NCBI GenBank assembly: GCA_027886185.1
Contig: WOAB01000528.1
Coordinates: 992,001 to 1,056,000 of the forward strand
Reading direction: 5' to 3'
DNA: 64,000 nt
Origin: Rheum nobile
Lineage: Eukaryota > Streptophyta > Magnoliopsida > Caryophyllales > Polygonaceae
The notes under the pieces were generated by a model. It saw only the letters and a list, made by a program, of their open reading frames with translations, was not told the origin of the DNA and did not search any database. Both the position numbers and the translations under genes were made by a program. The stretch's first letter is position 1. Each line of letters begins with the position of its first letter. Positions 21,501 through 33,304 of the stretch are shown here, piece after piece.

Positions 21501-23328
21501 AGCATGACAGGTTATAAATTTTGAGAAATGTGTTGTAGGTTTTAAAAATTGGAATATGCATATTATTTTGAAGTAATATATATTTTTGTGGTAAATGTAA
21601 CTTCAGGAATTGGAGGAAAATTATGTATTAGTTGGTGTTGGTAGAAGAACTGGAGATATAGTAATGGATGTTGTAGCTGACATTAGTGAGAAGCTAACTG
21701 ATAAGGATGGAATGCCTGATGATGATGTTGATGCCCCTAGGGAGCAAGATGAGTTGATACCGAATGTTGATAGTACTATCACAGATGATGTAGAAGATGC
21801 CCCAAGGGAAGAGCAGGAAAGCCAGGAAGCAGAAGTCCAGGTTTCTAGGGCAGTAGCCGTTCATTTATTGAGAAGGAAGTTAGAGAGAAGGAGGTCGGGA
21901 AAGAAGGAAGAGGTTGGGAAAGAAGAGGTTGGGAAGGAAGGAGATGAGAAGGAAGAGGTTGGTAAGGTTGACATTGACAAGGATGAGAAGGAAGAGGCTG
22001 GTAAGGAAGAGGTTGAGAAGGAGGGTATTGAGGAGGTTGTGAATGTGAAACAAGAGTTTGCCAAAGGCCAAGTTGTTTTCGGCAATAGGAAGAAGGTTGT
22101 GGGTCTATCTCCAAAGAAGTCCCCAAAGAAGTCAAGGTACCTCCCCAAGCGTAGTGTGAAGCCATCTGCTTCAGTCCTCTCCCCTTATAGATCTAAGAAA
22201 CAAAACAACCAAAAGGCCAAGGACAAGGACAATGAGAAGGACAAGGACAAGAAGAAGGAAGTGAGGGGTAAGAGTTTTTGGAAAAGGATCACAAAAAATC
22301 CAGTTGTGAAGGAAATGACTCCTGTAATAGAGTGGTACAAGGATGAAAGGTATGTATATCCAACTTATATATCTCTCATCCAATGAAGTTTATGTACTTA
22401 TATTGTCCTTTATGTTGCAGACCTATAGAATTCCGTGGAGTTAGCAAAATATACATTGACAATGATTTCATGGAGAGCTTAATTGAACCAACTAAGTGGT
22501 TGGGTAATTTGGTAAGGGTGACCAGTTTTTAAAAAAATTGTAAATTTTGTCCACATACTCTATCAATATATTGATTTTGTAAATTTTTGTTGCCAGCACT
22601 TAGATGAGGTCCTAATTTTACTTCGCGATGCGCTCCTGAAGAACCCAAGTAAGAATCATAAGGCGGCTATTATGGACACTACATGGTGTGAAGACTACAA
22701 AGACCAACACAAGTGTGAAATGGGTGGTGTTGCAGTACCAGAATTTCCAGATCGCGTCGCTCGATACTTTAGAGGTGAACTTCCAATTTTTCATGGGAAG
22801 AATTGGGAAGAGGTGGACTTCATCTATGCACCGATTTTTGTGGGCACAAACCACTGGGTTGCCATTCAAATTGACCTGGTTAATTGGAGCTTAAGTGTGT
22901 TTGATTACAATGCGAATCTGAAGCGTGATCATGTCATAGAAGAAGCAGTTGTCCCCATTATCAAGTATCTTCCTAAGTTTGTGAGCAAGCACGAACCTTT
23001 GTCCAAGAAATATGCACACCGGGGTGTCTCAGTTCTTACTTACAATGGAAGAGTTGGCAATCTGGAACAGAACATAAGAGCGTAAGATATCTTGCTTCCA
23101 GTTTGTTTTTTACCCGCCACCTAAAATATTAACATAGAATTGACCTTTCTTATTTTTGGTTGCAGTGGTGACTGTGGAGTATACACCTTGAAGTACATTG
23201 AGTGGTTGAGTTTTGGAAGTGATGATCTCTCCCTCATTTCAGATGATACGATCGACTATCACAGATTCGACATTGCTAATACTGTGTTCGACAAGCAGTG
23301 GAAGACAATGTTGAACTATGGACAATAG
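18546..23328 (+). CDS. DUF1985 / Ulp1-like cysteine protease (peptidase C48) gene of the MULE, about nine exons
   Basis: Supported exons, with GT/AG borders and consistent phases: 18546-18800, 18924-19639, 19960-20781, 20905-about 21160, 21287-21466, 21607-22349, 22421-22511, 22597-23081 and 23166-23328. The N-terminus is basic (KKRKR, likely nuclear). Exon 2 holds DUF1985 (KKKWETWYEIGGKVLRFSMK, then EFALITGLNCG). Exon 3 ends in Ser/Asp/Glu/Lys-rich repeats. Exon 6 has Lys/Glu/Val/Gly repeats. The last exons form a Ulp1 fold with His in GTNHWVAIQIDL, Asp in LSVFDYN and Cys in GDCGVYTLKYIEW, so the catalytic triad is complete. Family members remove or mature SUMO-like tags; a role in transposition is not established. 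One defect is visible: an extra T in a T run near 21085 shifts the frame in the fourth exon, which is also tandemly duplicated. If that exon is skipped, the rest stays open. Confidence 0.82.
20580..20755 (+). repeat. Acidic Ser/Asp/Glu/Lys coding repeat in the Ulp1 gene
   Basis: Units of about 21-30 bp encode degenerate repeats of DEKAVSEDEKAGS. They lie in a disordered, highly charged linker between DUF1985 and the protease domain. Confidence 0.8.
20757..21520 (+). repeat. 382-bp tandem duplication of an exon plus its intron
   Basis: Sequence from about 20757 (ATAATTTGATGGATG) is repeated from about 21139, an offset of 382 bp, with few differences. Each copy carries the end of the preceding exon, a GTATGAC donor, an intron, an ATCATTGCAG acceptor and an exon starting G-N-E-T-E. 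The gene therefore has two copies of one exon. The first copy has an extra T in a homopolymer at about 21085-21091 that shifts the frame. Confidence 0.9.
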
Positions 23329-23600
23329 TGTGTCATCATAACACTAGATTGTGTGAACAATGTTTTGTTTGGATTGCAACTTTGATGCATGAAAAATGTT
23401 TTGTTTGCGTTGTGTTTTTGGGGCAAATTTGATGTACGAACAATGTATTGTGTTTCAACTCTTCTGATTCTGTTGTTGTATAAGTCATCTATCTCATCCA
23501 ATGTGTTGTGTTTCAACTTTGATGCATGAACAATGTGTTGTGTTTCGACAAGCAGTGGAAAACAATATAAGTGAAAGTTTATACCTTAAGTGACAGGTTT
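23329..23600. repeat. Degenerate repeats in the Ulp1 gene 3' flank
   Basis: About four diverged copies of a unit close to GAACAATGTNTTGTGTTTC are present. A partial copy of the last coding exon (TTCGACAAGCAGTGGAAAACA, around 23544) lies 255 bp after the original at 23289. This may have arisen by local slippage. No gene is seen. Confidence 0.65.
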
Positions 23601-23866
23601 TAAATTCAATGGTGGAGAGCAATATTTCCAAAACCCGGTTTTGATTGATTAAAATTAACCAATTAGTCAAAACAATTTCCAAAACCCGGTTTAGATGAAT
23701 TTTAAACTCACCCAAATTCTTACCCTCATCCTACAGCTACCGTATTTTCTTCATCCTTCTCCCATGGCTCATTGAGGCATTTCAAAAACTCTATACAACT
23801 CCGAGAATCGATTGAAGGGTGTATTTCGCAGGGAGTGGAGATTGAGAGAGCTCGAGGGCGTAACCC

Positions 23867-24708
23867 ATGGCATACTCGGAAGGATCTAGCAGTGGTGGGA
23901 ATGTAAAGGTAAGTTTGGTATGATTTAGGGTTTCAATTTGGGGAAGTATTTGCTACTGTTTTGTTTCAATGTATGTTCTAAAATACGAATTGAATTGTGG
24001 ATTTGCTACAGAATTCCGTATTTGCTATTGTTTTGTTTCTGCTTGAAATTTTGTGAACTCTAATATGTGGTTTGGCAAAGTAGCTTGAAACTCTTCTGAC
24101 AAAGATGTTTTGATTACTATTGATGAAGACAAGACGTAGCCTAAACTCATGTTTATTCATGAGGAGATGGAATACAGCAGCAATGGAGCCCAAATTGATA
24201 AGATGTGCATGTGGTGTTGCCTGCCGATATTTCACTTCTATGACAAACGAGAATCCGGGAAGGAGATTTATAAGATGTGTAAACCGGGTGCGTATCTAGC
24301 TTGTTTGCTAATATTCATAATATTTTGTTTTAAAAGTGTTTTGAATACTTTATGATACGAATCCGGTTTTCATGTATTTTGGATTGAATGCAGGTTGGAG
24401 GTTGTGGATTTTGGGAATGGTATGACCCTCCACTTTGTCCTATTGCAACAAAACTTATTCCTATGCTAAGAGATGAGATAATCCAAGTGAAAGATGCATT
24501 GGATGTGAAAGAGAGTATAATTTCAGCATATGAGGCAGAGCTTGGAATGCTACAGCAGGAAGTGATAAGGCTTAAAGGTGGTGCAAAGAGTGTTATCGGT
24601 CATGAAGAAGAGTGTCGAGTTAAGGCGTCAAACTATGTTGAACGTGTGCTGAAGGTTACTTGTTTTTCTGTGGTAATGGCTTGTGTAATTAAAGTCTATT
24701 TCACTTAG
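23867..24708 (+). CDS. GRF-type zinc-finger protein with coiled coil, captured in the MULE
   Basis: Two exons are clear: one ending at 24287 (GTGCGT donor) and one at 24394-24708. Joined, they read MEPKLIRCACGVACRY, then TNENPGRRFIRCVNR, then VGGCGFWEWYDPPLCP. This is a textbook GRF zinc finger (C-x-C...NPGRRF...C...GCGFWEW...C), which binds single-stranded nucleic acid in known members. A Glu/Lys-rich helical stretch follows (about 70 residues, likely coiled coil), and the C-terminus has a hydrophobic segment (FSVVMACVIKVYF). The start is unsure. A likely first exon (23867-23908, MAYSEGSSSGGNVK, GTAAGT donor) resembles N-termini of plant GRF proteins, but no acceptor joins it in frame to 24183, so either a frameshift or an unseen exon exists. 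The feature spans both possibilities. Confidence 0.72.
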
Positions 24709-25244
24709 CCTGTTGTAAGCTCTCGGTTGTTAAGAGTCTTGTAAGCTATCTATGTCTAGAACTATTTAAGCTGTAGGATTTTATGGGAAAGTGTAAGCTT
24801 GAAGGATTTTCAATTATATATGTTTCATGCTTTAAGCTTTAAGGAAGTATTCATGCTGAAATCAGAATGACACCTGCTTTTAATGTTATTTTTCTTACCC
24901 AAGATGGATGATTTGTGTGAACTCTTTTCACCATAAATCTGAACTTAACTAAGAAGCATAATACACCACACATTCATAACATTTTTGCAAAGGTAGATAA
25001 GTGACAGGTTTTACATTCAAAGGTGGCGAGATAGTATTACATTAACTAAGAAGCATAAAGCATCCCATGGTTCATCACTGGAATAAGTAACAGACACAAA
25101 AGTAAAGTAATATGACTTATAAGAGATCATTTAAGAGTTTGAGATCTCTTATTGGTCATATTAAGCTTACCAAAACCATACCAAAAAAAATAGCATTGTT
25201 CATAACTGGAATATAAAAGATAGCACACTATGAAAGATAGCACA
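24709..25244. other. Intergenic space between the GRF and transposase genes
   Basis: AT-rich, with no gene. A block at 25003-25037 (GTGACAGGTTTTACATTC and following bases) repeats one at 23590-23625, so direct repeats flank the GRF gene. Confidence 0.55.
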
Positions 25245-27196
25245 CTATGGTCTTACCCTTGATCCTCCTCTTGCAGCCCGATAGCACCTCTGGTAAGTAT
25301 GACCAGTCAGCCCACATCTTGCACATCTATTGGACACACGTTTGTAGGGTCTTTCCCACCTAGCCTTGTATCTATTCAGCCTTGGTCTACCAGCGCCCCT
25401 TTTCCATGGTGGTGGCAAACATGCGATTTGCGATACGGACAATGGAACATCCCATTGCTTGCGTGGGGGGACCAGATGGATGGTTTCCTTGTAAACATCT
25501 TTCAAACTGTTGTTGCTATAGAAGTGAGTAACCAGAGTAGTAACATCAACACCCCTATCCTTTGCTACTGCCATAGCATGTGTGCATGGAATTCGATCTT
25601 TCTGAAAGACATTGCATTTGCAAGTTAGTCGGCGAATATTCACTTCGTACTTATTCCTTCCATCTGTCACCTCTGCTTCAATATCACTTAGCCTATGGAC
25701 ACTCATTGTCACAGAAGCCGTATACCTTTGATCCATGGTTTTGGTCACAGACCTGGTACTTACCTCAGCCCACGTAGCAGTCGACTCCCTCCTTTCACAG
25801 AACCAGGTGGCAAAGGTATGCAAGATAACATCAAACAATGGTACAATAGGCCACATACGCTCCTCTTTAAACACATTGTTCAGACATTCTGCATTGTTTG
25901 TAGTCATGATGTTGAACCTGTCAGTTGAGAAATATGCCCTTGACCACTGATTAAGGGGCACTTTCAGAGCATCTTTTACCACAGCCGGAGCCCTGTTTCT
26001 TAGGATCTCAAGCTCGGTCCTATATTCTTCTACCGTGTACGCCTTTGCAACCTTGAACCACTGGTCTTGCAAGCCTCCCCAACGGCACTTCAGCTTGAAG
26101 TTTTGTAGCATATGATAAATGCAATATCCATGGCTAGCAAGAGTGTATTGTGTTTTCAGAGCAACTTTTATACTCAAATGACGATCAGAGACAAAAACCA
26201 CATCCACTCTATCGGGTACAACAGCTTTCTTCAACTCCTTAAAGAAGAAGGACCAAGAATCCTTATTCTCACTGTCTACTACAGCAAAGGCCAGGGGGTA
26301 GATTTGTCTGTTTCCATCTTGGGCAGTAGCTAGAAGAAGTTGTCCGTTGAATCTCCCTCCTAAGTGTGCTCCATCAACACAAATCACCTGATTTTCATAT
26401 AAAACCGGTCACCCTATTGAAGTTTACCCTCCAGGTCATATTATATAATCAAGACAAACAATAAAGTTGGAGAAACATAAAGTTACCTTTCTCAAACGGG
26501 GAACAGCCCTGATGCAAGCACCCAAGGCCCAGAAGCAGTACTTAAAACGGTTTTCAGAATCTGTTATTATAGCTGTATGCATGCCAGGATTGACCTCTTT
26601 CAACATATGTTGCCATGAGTGAAGTTGACTGTAACCTTCCTCGGCAGTCCCTCGAATAATGTCCTCTGCTAGCACTCTTGCTCTATTGGCTTTGTGATAA
26701 CTGGCATCGACTCCCAGGCCTTTCATGACAGCTTGTATCTCTCTTGCCCTTGGTGCATCCTTGCGACCTCTAAACCTGTTACACCAAAACCAATAGATAG
26801 TCTTTAGACATTTTGCATAAAACTGTCTGAATTGAAGTTAAAATCTTCAACAAAAACAATATATACCTATCAAGAATACTCTGTGAAATTACGGAGGCAG
26901 TGGCATGCCTGTTGTGATCCTGCCTGAACAGCATCCCACATGTATGGTTTGTAGCAAACCTCCGGACAATAAACGCACTAGTACCTATCTTCACTGAAGC
27001 ACGAAAACCAAATGAACATCCTTTGTTTTTGCACTCCACCACATAACAAGTCTTATCAGACCTCTTCACAAGCATTTCTACACAATTGTCCATTGATTTT
27101 CTCACTAACCATCACCCCCTTTGCCTTTTTTGTTCCTTCATAAACCCAAATCTCATTCTCGCACCTCCATTTTCCTCCACTGATTAGAGAAACCAT
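25245..27196 (-). CDS. MuDR-type transposase of the MULE (three or more exons)
   Basis: Exons on the minus strand: about 27105-26867, 26775-26487 and 26387-25245, with GT/AG borders. The N-terminal part has the MuDR DNA-binding domain (CYVVECKNKGCSFGFRAS, then NHTC). The middle exon is helical. The third exon has the MULE DDE core: Asp in ICVDGAHLGG, Asp in VVFVSDRHLS, and a candidate Glu in NNAECLNNVFKEER. It also has a SWIM zinc finger (CKCNVFQKDRIPCTHAMA) and a C-terminal CCHC knuckle (CARCGLTGHTYQRC). The first exon is uncertain: MVSLISGGKWRCENE starts at 27196 and looks like a MULE N-terminus, but its frame meets TGA near 27060, so a frameshift or short intron lies around 27060-27110. 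The protein would bind the terminal repeats and catalyse excision and insertion. It is convergent with the GRF and Ulp1 genes. Confidence 0.85.
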
Positions 27197-27786
27197 ATAC
27201 GTTGGAGTTGATCTTCCTGAAGAAGCAAAAAATAAAAAAAGTAATTACAGAAACAAACAAAAATAATCACAAATAAAACAGAGCACGTGTGAAAATGAAA
27301 ACTTACCCATAGAAAATGAGAATATTAACAGTGGCAATAAAGGAAGCTTGGTTTAACAGTGGCAATAACTCGGATGGCAGGTATGAAGCAGAGGACATAA
27401 ATAAATGAAGATTGGTTTAACAGGGGCAATAACCTGGTAAGATGAAGTAGCCTAATGTAATTTTTGGTGGGAAAGAGACGATTAGCTAAGCTAGCTTAGT
27501 TTTGGCGGGAAATATGCAGTGATTTGACAGCTACACATCAGCGTTTTTTGTGGCTGAAATTCACTTGGTTTAACATTAAGATTAATCTCTCTCCATCCGG
27601 CTTAATCACAGCTTCTCTCCAAATATAATTTTAAATTCTGACACACAGTACATTGCCATCTTTTCAACTTCTTTTCTTTTCCATTTAAATTTCGATTATT
27701 CTGATAATACATTTTGTACCCAAAATTTAAAGGCAAAATAAAATCAAATAAAGTTGCTTTATGTTATTGCAGTTATATCCAAAAAA
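27197..27786. other. MULE subterminal region upstream of the transposase gene
   Basis: AT-rich promoter-side DNA. A near-duplicate GCAATAA...GGAAGATTGG-type segment appears twice around 27330-27430 (TGGTTTAACAGTGGCAATAA and TGGTTTAACAGGGGCAATAA, about 70 bp apart). No gene is seen. Confidence 0.5.
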
Positions 27787-27842
27787 GTAAGTACAACTTT
27801 GCACATTTCATTAGCAAAGTGGTATACCCTTGCAAATCACCC
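27787..27842 (-). repeat. MULE right terminal inverted repeat
   Basis: Inverse match of 17900-17956; see that entry. The TTCTTAAAA target copy follows at 27843-27851. Confidence 0.85.
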
Positions 27843-27851
27843 TTCTTAAAA

Positions 27852-28532
27852 ATAGAAAGGCCTCCATTCTTAATGATAAATTCAAAACCTTCAAGATGCA
27901 AAACTGAAATCGAAACAAGGTTCTTAGTAATTGAAGGAATAAAATAACAATTATTCAATTCTAAAACTAAGCCAGAAGGTAAAGATAGACTATAATCCCC
28001 TACGGCGAGCGCAACAACTCTTGCTCCATTTCCAACGTGTATGTCTATCTTTCCCTTCTCCAACTGCCGCCTACTTCTTAGTCCCTGCACATTCGAAATA
28101 ATGTGAGAACCACATCCAGTATCTAATACCCAAGTAGTAGCTTTGATTGTTAAGACTTCAATAACAAAAATACCTAAAGTGGAGCTCACAGTTACATTCT
28201 TCTTGTCTTCCAGGTACTTGGGGCAGTTTCTCTTCCAGTGCCCCTTGGCCTTGCAGTAGAAGCATTCATGCTCAGTAGCCACCTTTGGCTTCTCAGTTGC
28301 CTTGGGTTTGGCAACTTTCTTGCCTTTCCCTTGGTTTTGTTGTTTCTGCTTCCCATTAGGCCCCTTCTTGAACCCTTTCCCTCTGTTGACCCTAAGAACT
28401 TCTTTCTTATTATCAACTTGGATATTTTGCTCAGCTGTTTTGAGCATGTCATGGAGTTCATTCAGAGTTTTTCCAATTCCATGCATGTGGTAGTTCATCC
28501 TGAATTGGGCGAATCCATCATGCAAGGAGTGC
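27852..28532 (-). pseudogene. copia-1 gag C-terminal half and protease
   Basis: Continues from the gag N-terminus at 37343-37825 once the gag-only gypsy element is removed. It reads FAQFRMNYHMHG, a Lys/Gly/Gln-rich stretch, the CCHC zinc knuckle CFYCKAKGHWKRNC that packages RNA, then the protease active site WVLDTGCGSHI, and NLVSISVL leading toward GAG-pre-integrase. This part is open, without stops, and ends at the MULE insertion. It supplied the capsid, nucleocapsid and aspartic protease of copia-1. Confidence 0.92.
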
Positions 28533-28537
28533 AGTAT

Positions 28538-30790
28538 TGTAACACCCCCGACTTATGTCGGTAGTGCCACACGCCAGTGACCTCGGACGTTACTGCCCAA
28601 AGTCACCCTAGGCTTTAATCGGAACAATTAAGCTTAAATAGGTAAATTAAATCACGAAAGATTAAGCAGCGGAAGACATTTTATAAGGAAACTCAACCTT
28701 TTATTAATAGATCTCTCTTTAAATGAGAATGACAATTTACAACAGAGTGAAATTACAACGGAAGACTTTTATAATAAACCCTATTACATGACTTGGTTAT
28801 AAGAATATATTAAAGTAATACTTAACAACCTTAAAACACTGACACTAACATCTTCAACTGCAAGCCTCTTCTTCAACTGGTTACTTCAAGACTTCGAGGG
28901 CCAACCACTGATGTGCCGTATAGGACGGATGACACCAGCCAACCATGCAAGGAATAAAACCCGGTTGGTTAGTCTAATGAAAGACTATGCAAGGGTGACA
29001 ACAAAATAGTTCTAGTGATCGTAACCGTTTACTATCATTGTCCCTCGAATAATAACCGAAGGAACGATACATAACCCGTAACTTTCACGGAATGATTAAA
29101 GTTTAGACATGCACTGAAAAGAAGACTCCAAAGGAAATGAGTCTTATAGGAAACGTATGACAAATTGTTTGGGAACGTTAAGTTTACACACAAGTTTAAA
29201 AAAGACCTTGATTATTTAAGTCCACAACCAACCTCACCGCGTAATGCGAATCCAGATTGGAAAGAAGACTTACTCTAACAAGAGTCCGGGCGGTTTCCAC
29301 GTTGTACTCCTCGCCTGAGGGTATATTAATTATGTGCACAACCGCACTTATCTTCTTTAATTACAAAACGTATATTCACGTTTAAAGCTTTTAATACAAT
29401 CTCGAGTGACTACGAGAATAACACAGGGTGACATTACGCCCAACCCAAAGGCACTAGCAACGTGCTTAAACACCTCTTATCCTTAACGGGTGGATAAGAA
29501 GCAAGGGTCATGACCTTAAAAGTATTAGAGAATTATTCCGACTAATACCGAGTTATAAAGAAACGACTAATCCTCATAAGGAATTAGCGTTCCTACGAAT
29601 ACTCGTGCTAATCTAGCAATTAATTTTACATTTAAATCCACACCAAAATTCATTACAGTAATAACAGGTATAATAGCGTTGTTCTAGCAATATATACAAC
29701 CTATTATAATATCATATTTTAATCACATCATTTATTAAATCTGTTCCCAAACGAAAACAACACTTCATTCCAATTTAATTAACAATAAAAAATAATTGAT
29801 AACTAAAGAAAATATGGAATGATAAGCAAGAGTGAACCGCCACTTGCCTTAGTCCAGACGAATTGACGATGTTGGGTTCCGGGATCTGGAAACTGGAATC
29901 TGAATACGGATTCCTACGACGACGTCGAGACAAAAATACGGAACCCTAAGTTAGATTCGGTACGAATGAATAAGCGGAACGAACGTATATGAAACGAATC
30001 AAAATAACCGAGACGAACAAGTGAAACGAAGGAAATGAAGCTAATCCGCGGTCGCGGATTTCATATCCGCAGTCGCGGAAATCTGGGTCGAACCGCGGTC
30101 GCGGAAGTTCATACCCGCAATCGCGGTTTTCCCTCCCGACGACGGCTTGGAGGCATTCGAGCTTACCAACGACAACGAATCGGCTCTTCGCTCCTATGAC
30201 AATTGCGCACCACCACTGCTACTTCCTCTTGGATTCACGACACCTTCGGCGAGCTCTAAAACTCCGACGAGCACACAGATTCCGGTGACAACGAAATGAG
30301 AGAGGGAGAGAGCTAGGTTTGCAGCTGCGGATTGGATGAAGATTTAGGGTGGCGAGAGCCCCTATATATAGAATGGAGGAGGCCCCAACGCCGAGCAACC
30401 CAAGCGGGTGGCCTCCCCCACCGGCGTAACGCCGGCTTCTCAAGCGACGCACGCGAGGAAAAGAAGAAGACGCAACCCATTTCCGCGGGCGCGGTTTCTC
30501 CGCCGCGGTCGCGGTTGCCCTTTGGCAGTTCTGCGGTCGCGGTCGGCAGTTCCGCGGTCGCGGTTATGCCGTGATCGCGCCATTGGATCATTGATCGCGG
30601 TCCTTGCTCGGGTTTATGCTTAGAATTTGTTATTCTTAATACTCCCAAATAACTTATGACCCATATATCTTTGCTAAACGTATATAATTACGTTCAAAAG
30701 GGTTCAAACCGAGATTATAGAGGTTATAGAAATTGCCCAAATACGTCTTTCTTATGAAACGACAGTTTGGGACTTTTAGGGGTTATTACA
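28538..30790 (-). repeat. Gag-only element 3' LTR
   Basis: 2,253 bp, nearly identical by eye to 35153-37337. It is 68 bp longer, mainly because it has extra units of the CG-rich near-palindrome at about 30045-30135 and 30475-30570. The TATA box read on the minus strand is at about 30360-30371. Confidence 0.92.
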
Positions 30791-33100
30791 TTACTACCCC
30801 CTTAAAAGAAGTTTCGACCCCGAAACTTGGCCGATAACATCTCAGAGAAACGAGACAGCTCAGAGAAATGAGGCAGCTCAGAGGAACGAGACAGCTCAGA
30901 GAAACGAGACAGCTTAGAGAAACGACCTTGTATTAAGTTACCCAACCTTATAAGTTTAACCATGCTTAACCCATTTAACACTTGTAGATTGGTCCAAGCA
31001 ATTCTAAGTTAAATTTATAAGTTGGTTCAAATTACAGTTAACGTACGGTTAGTTATAACTTAGACCCTTCACAACTCAAGGGAATTTAAATCACCGAGTA
31101 TACATGTTACCATATTACCCTTATGGCAATCTGAGGGTTATTACATTACTACTCCCTTAAAAATAGTTTCGACCCCGAAACTAACTTTACTAAGGTAGAG
31201 GGACCGGCTTCCCCACTAACCTCACTACCTGAACTTAATATCCTTAATCATTTCATCCATGAAATTGCTCCTAGGAAAACGATATGTCTCCTCAACCATA
31301 CCACTATCTCGCATATCTTATCTCCATGTGCTACACTTGTAATAACTCGAGGCTACATCCACAAGGTCATAATTATCTTAGGATAATAGTCTCAAAAATC
31401 ATCGCAATAGACTTGCTATATATACCTTAAGTATGAGAACACACATTTCTCTCTCAACTCTTCTCTTTATAAACCACTCTCAAGGTTCATACCTTATTTT
31501 CCTTAAATTGATATCCTTAAATAAATTGGCCTTTGTAACCTATAACACCAAAGTCGAACTATATATTCGATCATGATTCCACCTACTACATACAACCTTC
31601 ATTCCTTATCCTCGTTAGGAATTGATATGATCATCCATAAGATTACGATCGCCTTAATCAGAGTATCCATTATAATCTCCAATATAATCTCGCTATTATT
31701 CCCTATTCATCATAAAGACCCTGATGTCCTCAAGCAGAAGAATACAACATGTTTCCATTTAACTTCCTTTCGATGATCAGATCCTCAAGTTACATATATA
31801 GATCCCACTTATACCTCAACTTAGTACCTCCACTTGTCATATAGGCCTTACTCCTTACATACACAGCTCACATATTTCATTGGTTGTCTTAATTAAATTT
31901 GGCCCTTGTGTCATATCTTAACTCAAAATCTGTATGCATATGATTCCTTAATTTTCCACCATTAACCACACCACATCCTATGTCCGTTGATCTCAACATG
32001 ATTTAATAATCTATTCCACAAGATTATAACCTCGTTTTACCCAAACGTGTGATACGATCACCTTAATAGACGTAGGTCACTTTTTCCTCAAGTCCAGTTG
32101 ACAACATCCTCATACTTACTTTTTTTTTGCCACACTATTGATCTTTAAAAATCATAACAAACTTTTATCGGTTGAGTTTGTTATTCACCCATAAATCCTT
32201 AAACAACCAGTTGTCCTCATACGGTTTATCATCCCAAATCAAGCACCCTTTTGCTTTACTGATATACACTATTTACCCAAGACTTAATCACCTTAACACT
32301 TCTCGTATTATCTTCTCATTATATCATTTCCTTAAGAATACCTCACTACAAAACCTCAAATAGGTCTTCCAAAATAAATCTTATGATTTCGCACACGTAA
32401 CTTTCCCAAAAGCTTTCAACACTAGTCCCATAGTGGACGCACTCATTTATAGATCTCATAAACATAACTCTTGGGTTCTAAAGTTTTACTCAAGATCGTA
32501 TTAGAGTACGATCATCTTGGAGAAAATGACTCCTTATGAAATATCTCTCTTATACATTTATTCACTTAAATGTATAACTCATACAACTCACCCCAACTAA
32601 TGCTCAGAGTATACACGTGAGGAATAGCCTCAAACTCCATAGAGCATTACTACACACACTAAATCCTTTAAATTAAGGAATTTTGGTAAAACTCAACTTA
32701 CATGATAACGCTCGTCAACTCAACTAAAGAAGCAATTAATGGCATACCGATATGACGTTACTCCAAAAATAAAGAGAGATTCCTAAGAATGGATCTAGGA
32801 ATTAAGTAATAGTGTCGACCCTAGTGTTAACCACGTAAGGGACGAACACCTAGGTTCCACACGTTACCTCTCCTTTATGAGTCCAAACAGTCTTTATCAA
32901 CTCATGACATGTACTACATTTGGCACTCCAGGATTCCCGTATGAACGAACAACTTGCAATAGTAACGAATTTAGTAATTTCCGGAATAAGGAAACACTTC
33001 TTTATTATTCGTAACATTACACTAAAACAACTGACAGAAAGTCGAACAGACAGATTACTAAACTATGGAGACTATCTACACAAGTCGTCGCTCCTTATTC
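30791..33100 (-). other. Gag-only element, non-coding interior
   Basis: 2.3 kb with no coding signal where pol would normally be. The polypurine tract adjoins the LTR at 30791-30812. A second, decayed copy of LTR end plus polypurine tract (TTATTACATTACTACTCCC) lies at about 31138-31160, followed again by TCGACCCCGAAACT. Confidence 0.7.
30839..30925. repeat. About 19-bp minisatellite
   Basis: Four to five units of CTCAGAGAAACGAGACAG in tandem, just inside the polypurine tract of the gag-only element. Confidence 0.88.
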
Positions 33101-33304
33101 TTAAAAAGGCTTAACAAAAGTACAACTACTCGTTCAAGGTTCCTTCCCGTCGGTCTGACGCATCACGAAGAGTCGTTGCCCCTGACCCGAAGACTCCATA
33201 GGCGCCTTGCCTTTATTACGAGCAATAGATTGCTCCGGAGCGGACATCCCTGGCTTTGGGTTCTGCCCATTGCCAACATTCGAGGCTTGGTAAGACTGCG
33301 TTGG

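Larger units (their letters stand above)
17900..27842. mobile_element. Mutator-like element (MULE), 9.9 kb, with Ulp1-protease, GRF zinc-finger and transposase genes
   Basis: It is flanked by a perfect 9-bp duplication TTCTTAAAA (17891-17899 and 27843-27851), the usual MULE size. Removing the element and one copy restores the copia frame (...SIFKND-IFYANAPMSNGL). The ends are imperfect terminal inverted repeats of about 56 bp, sharing TATACCACTTT and TGCAAAGTTGTACTT. Inside are a MuDR-type transposase gene on the minus strand, a multi-exon DUF1985/Ulp1 gene on the plus strand and a GRF zinc-finger gene on the plus strand. MULEs carrying Ulp1-type protease genes are known in plants (Kaonashi-type). 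No other element is nested inside it, and its splice sites and catalytic residues are mostly intact, so it looks like a comparatively recent arrival. Confidence 0.92.

Noticed and set aside
30219..30648. Ala/Arg-rich frames in the gag-only element LTR (also 36650-37199)
   Set aside because: They run through the CG-rich motif array and the TATA region of an LTR, differ between sister LTRs, and carry no known domain.
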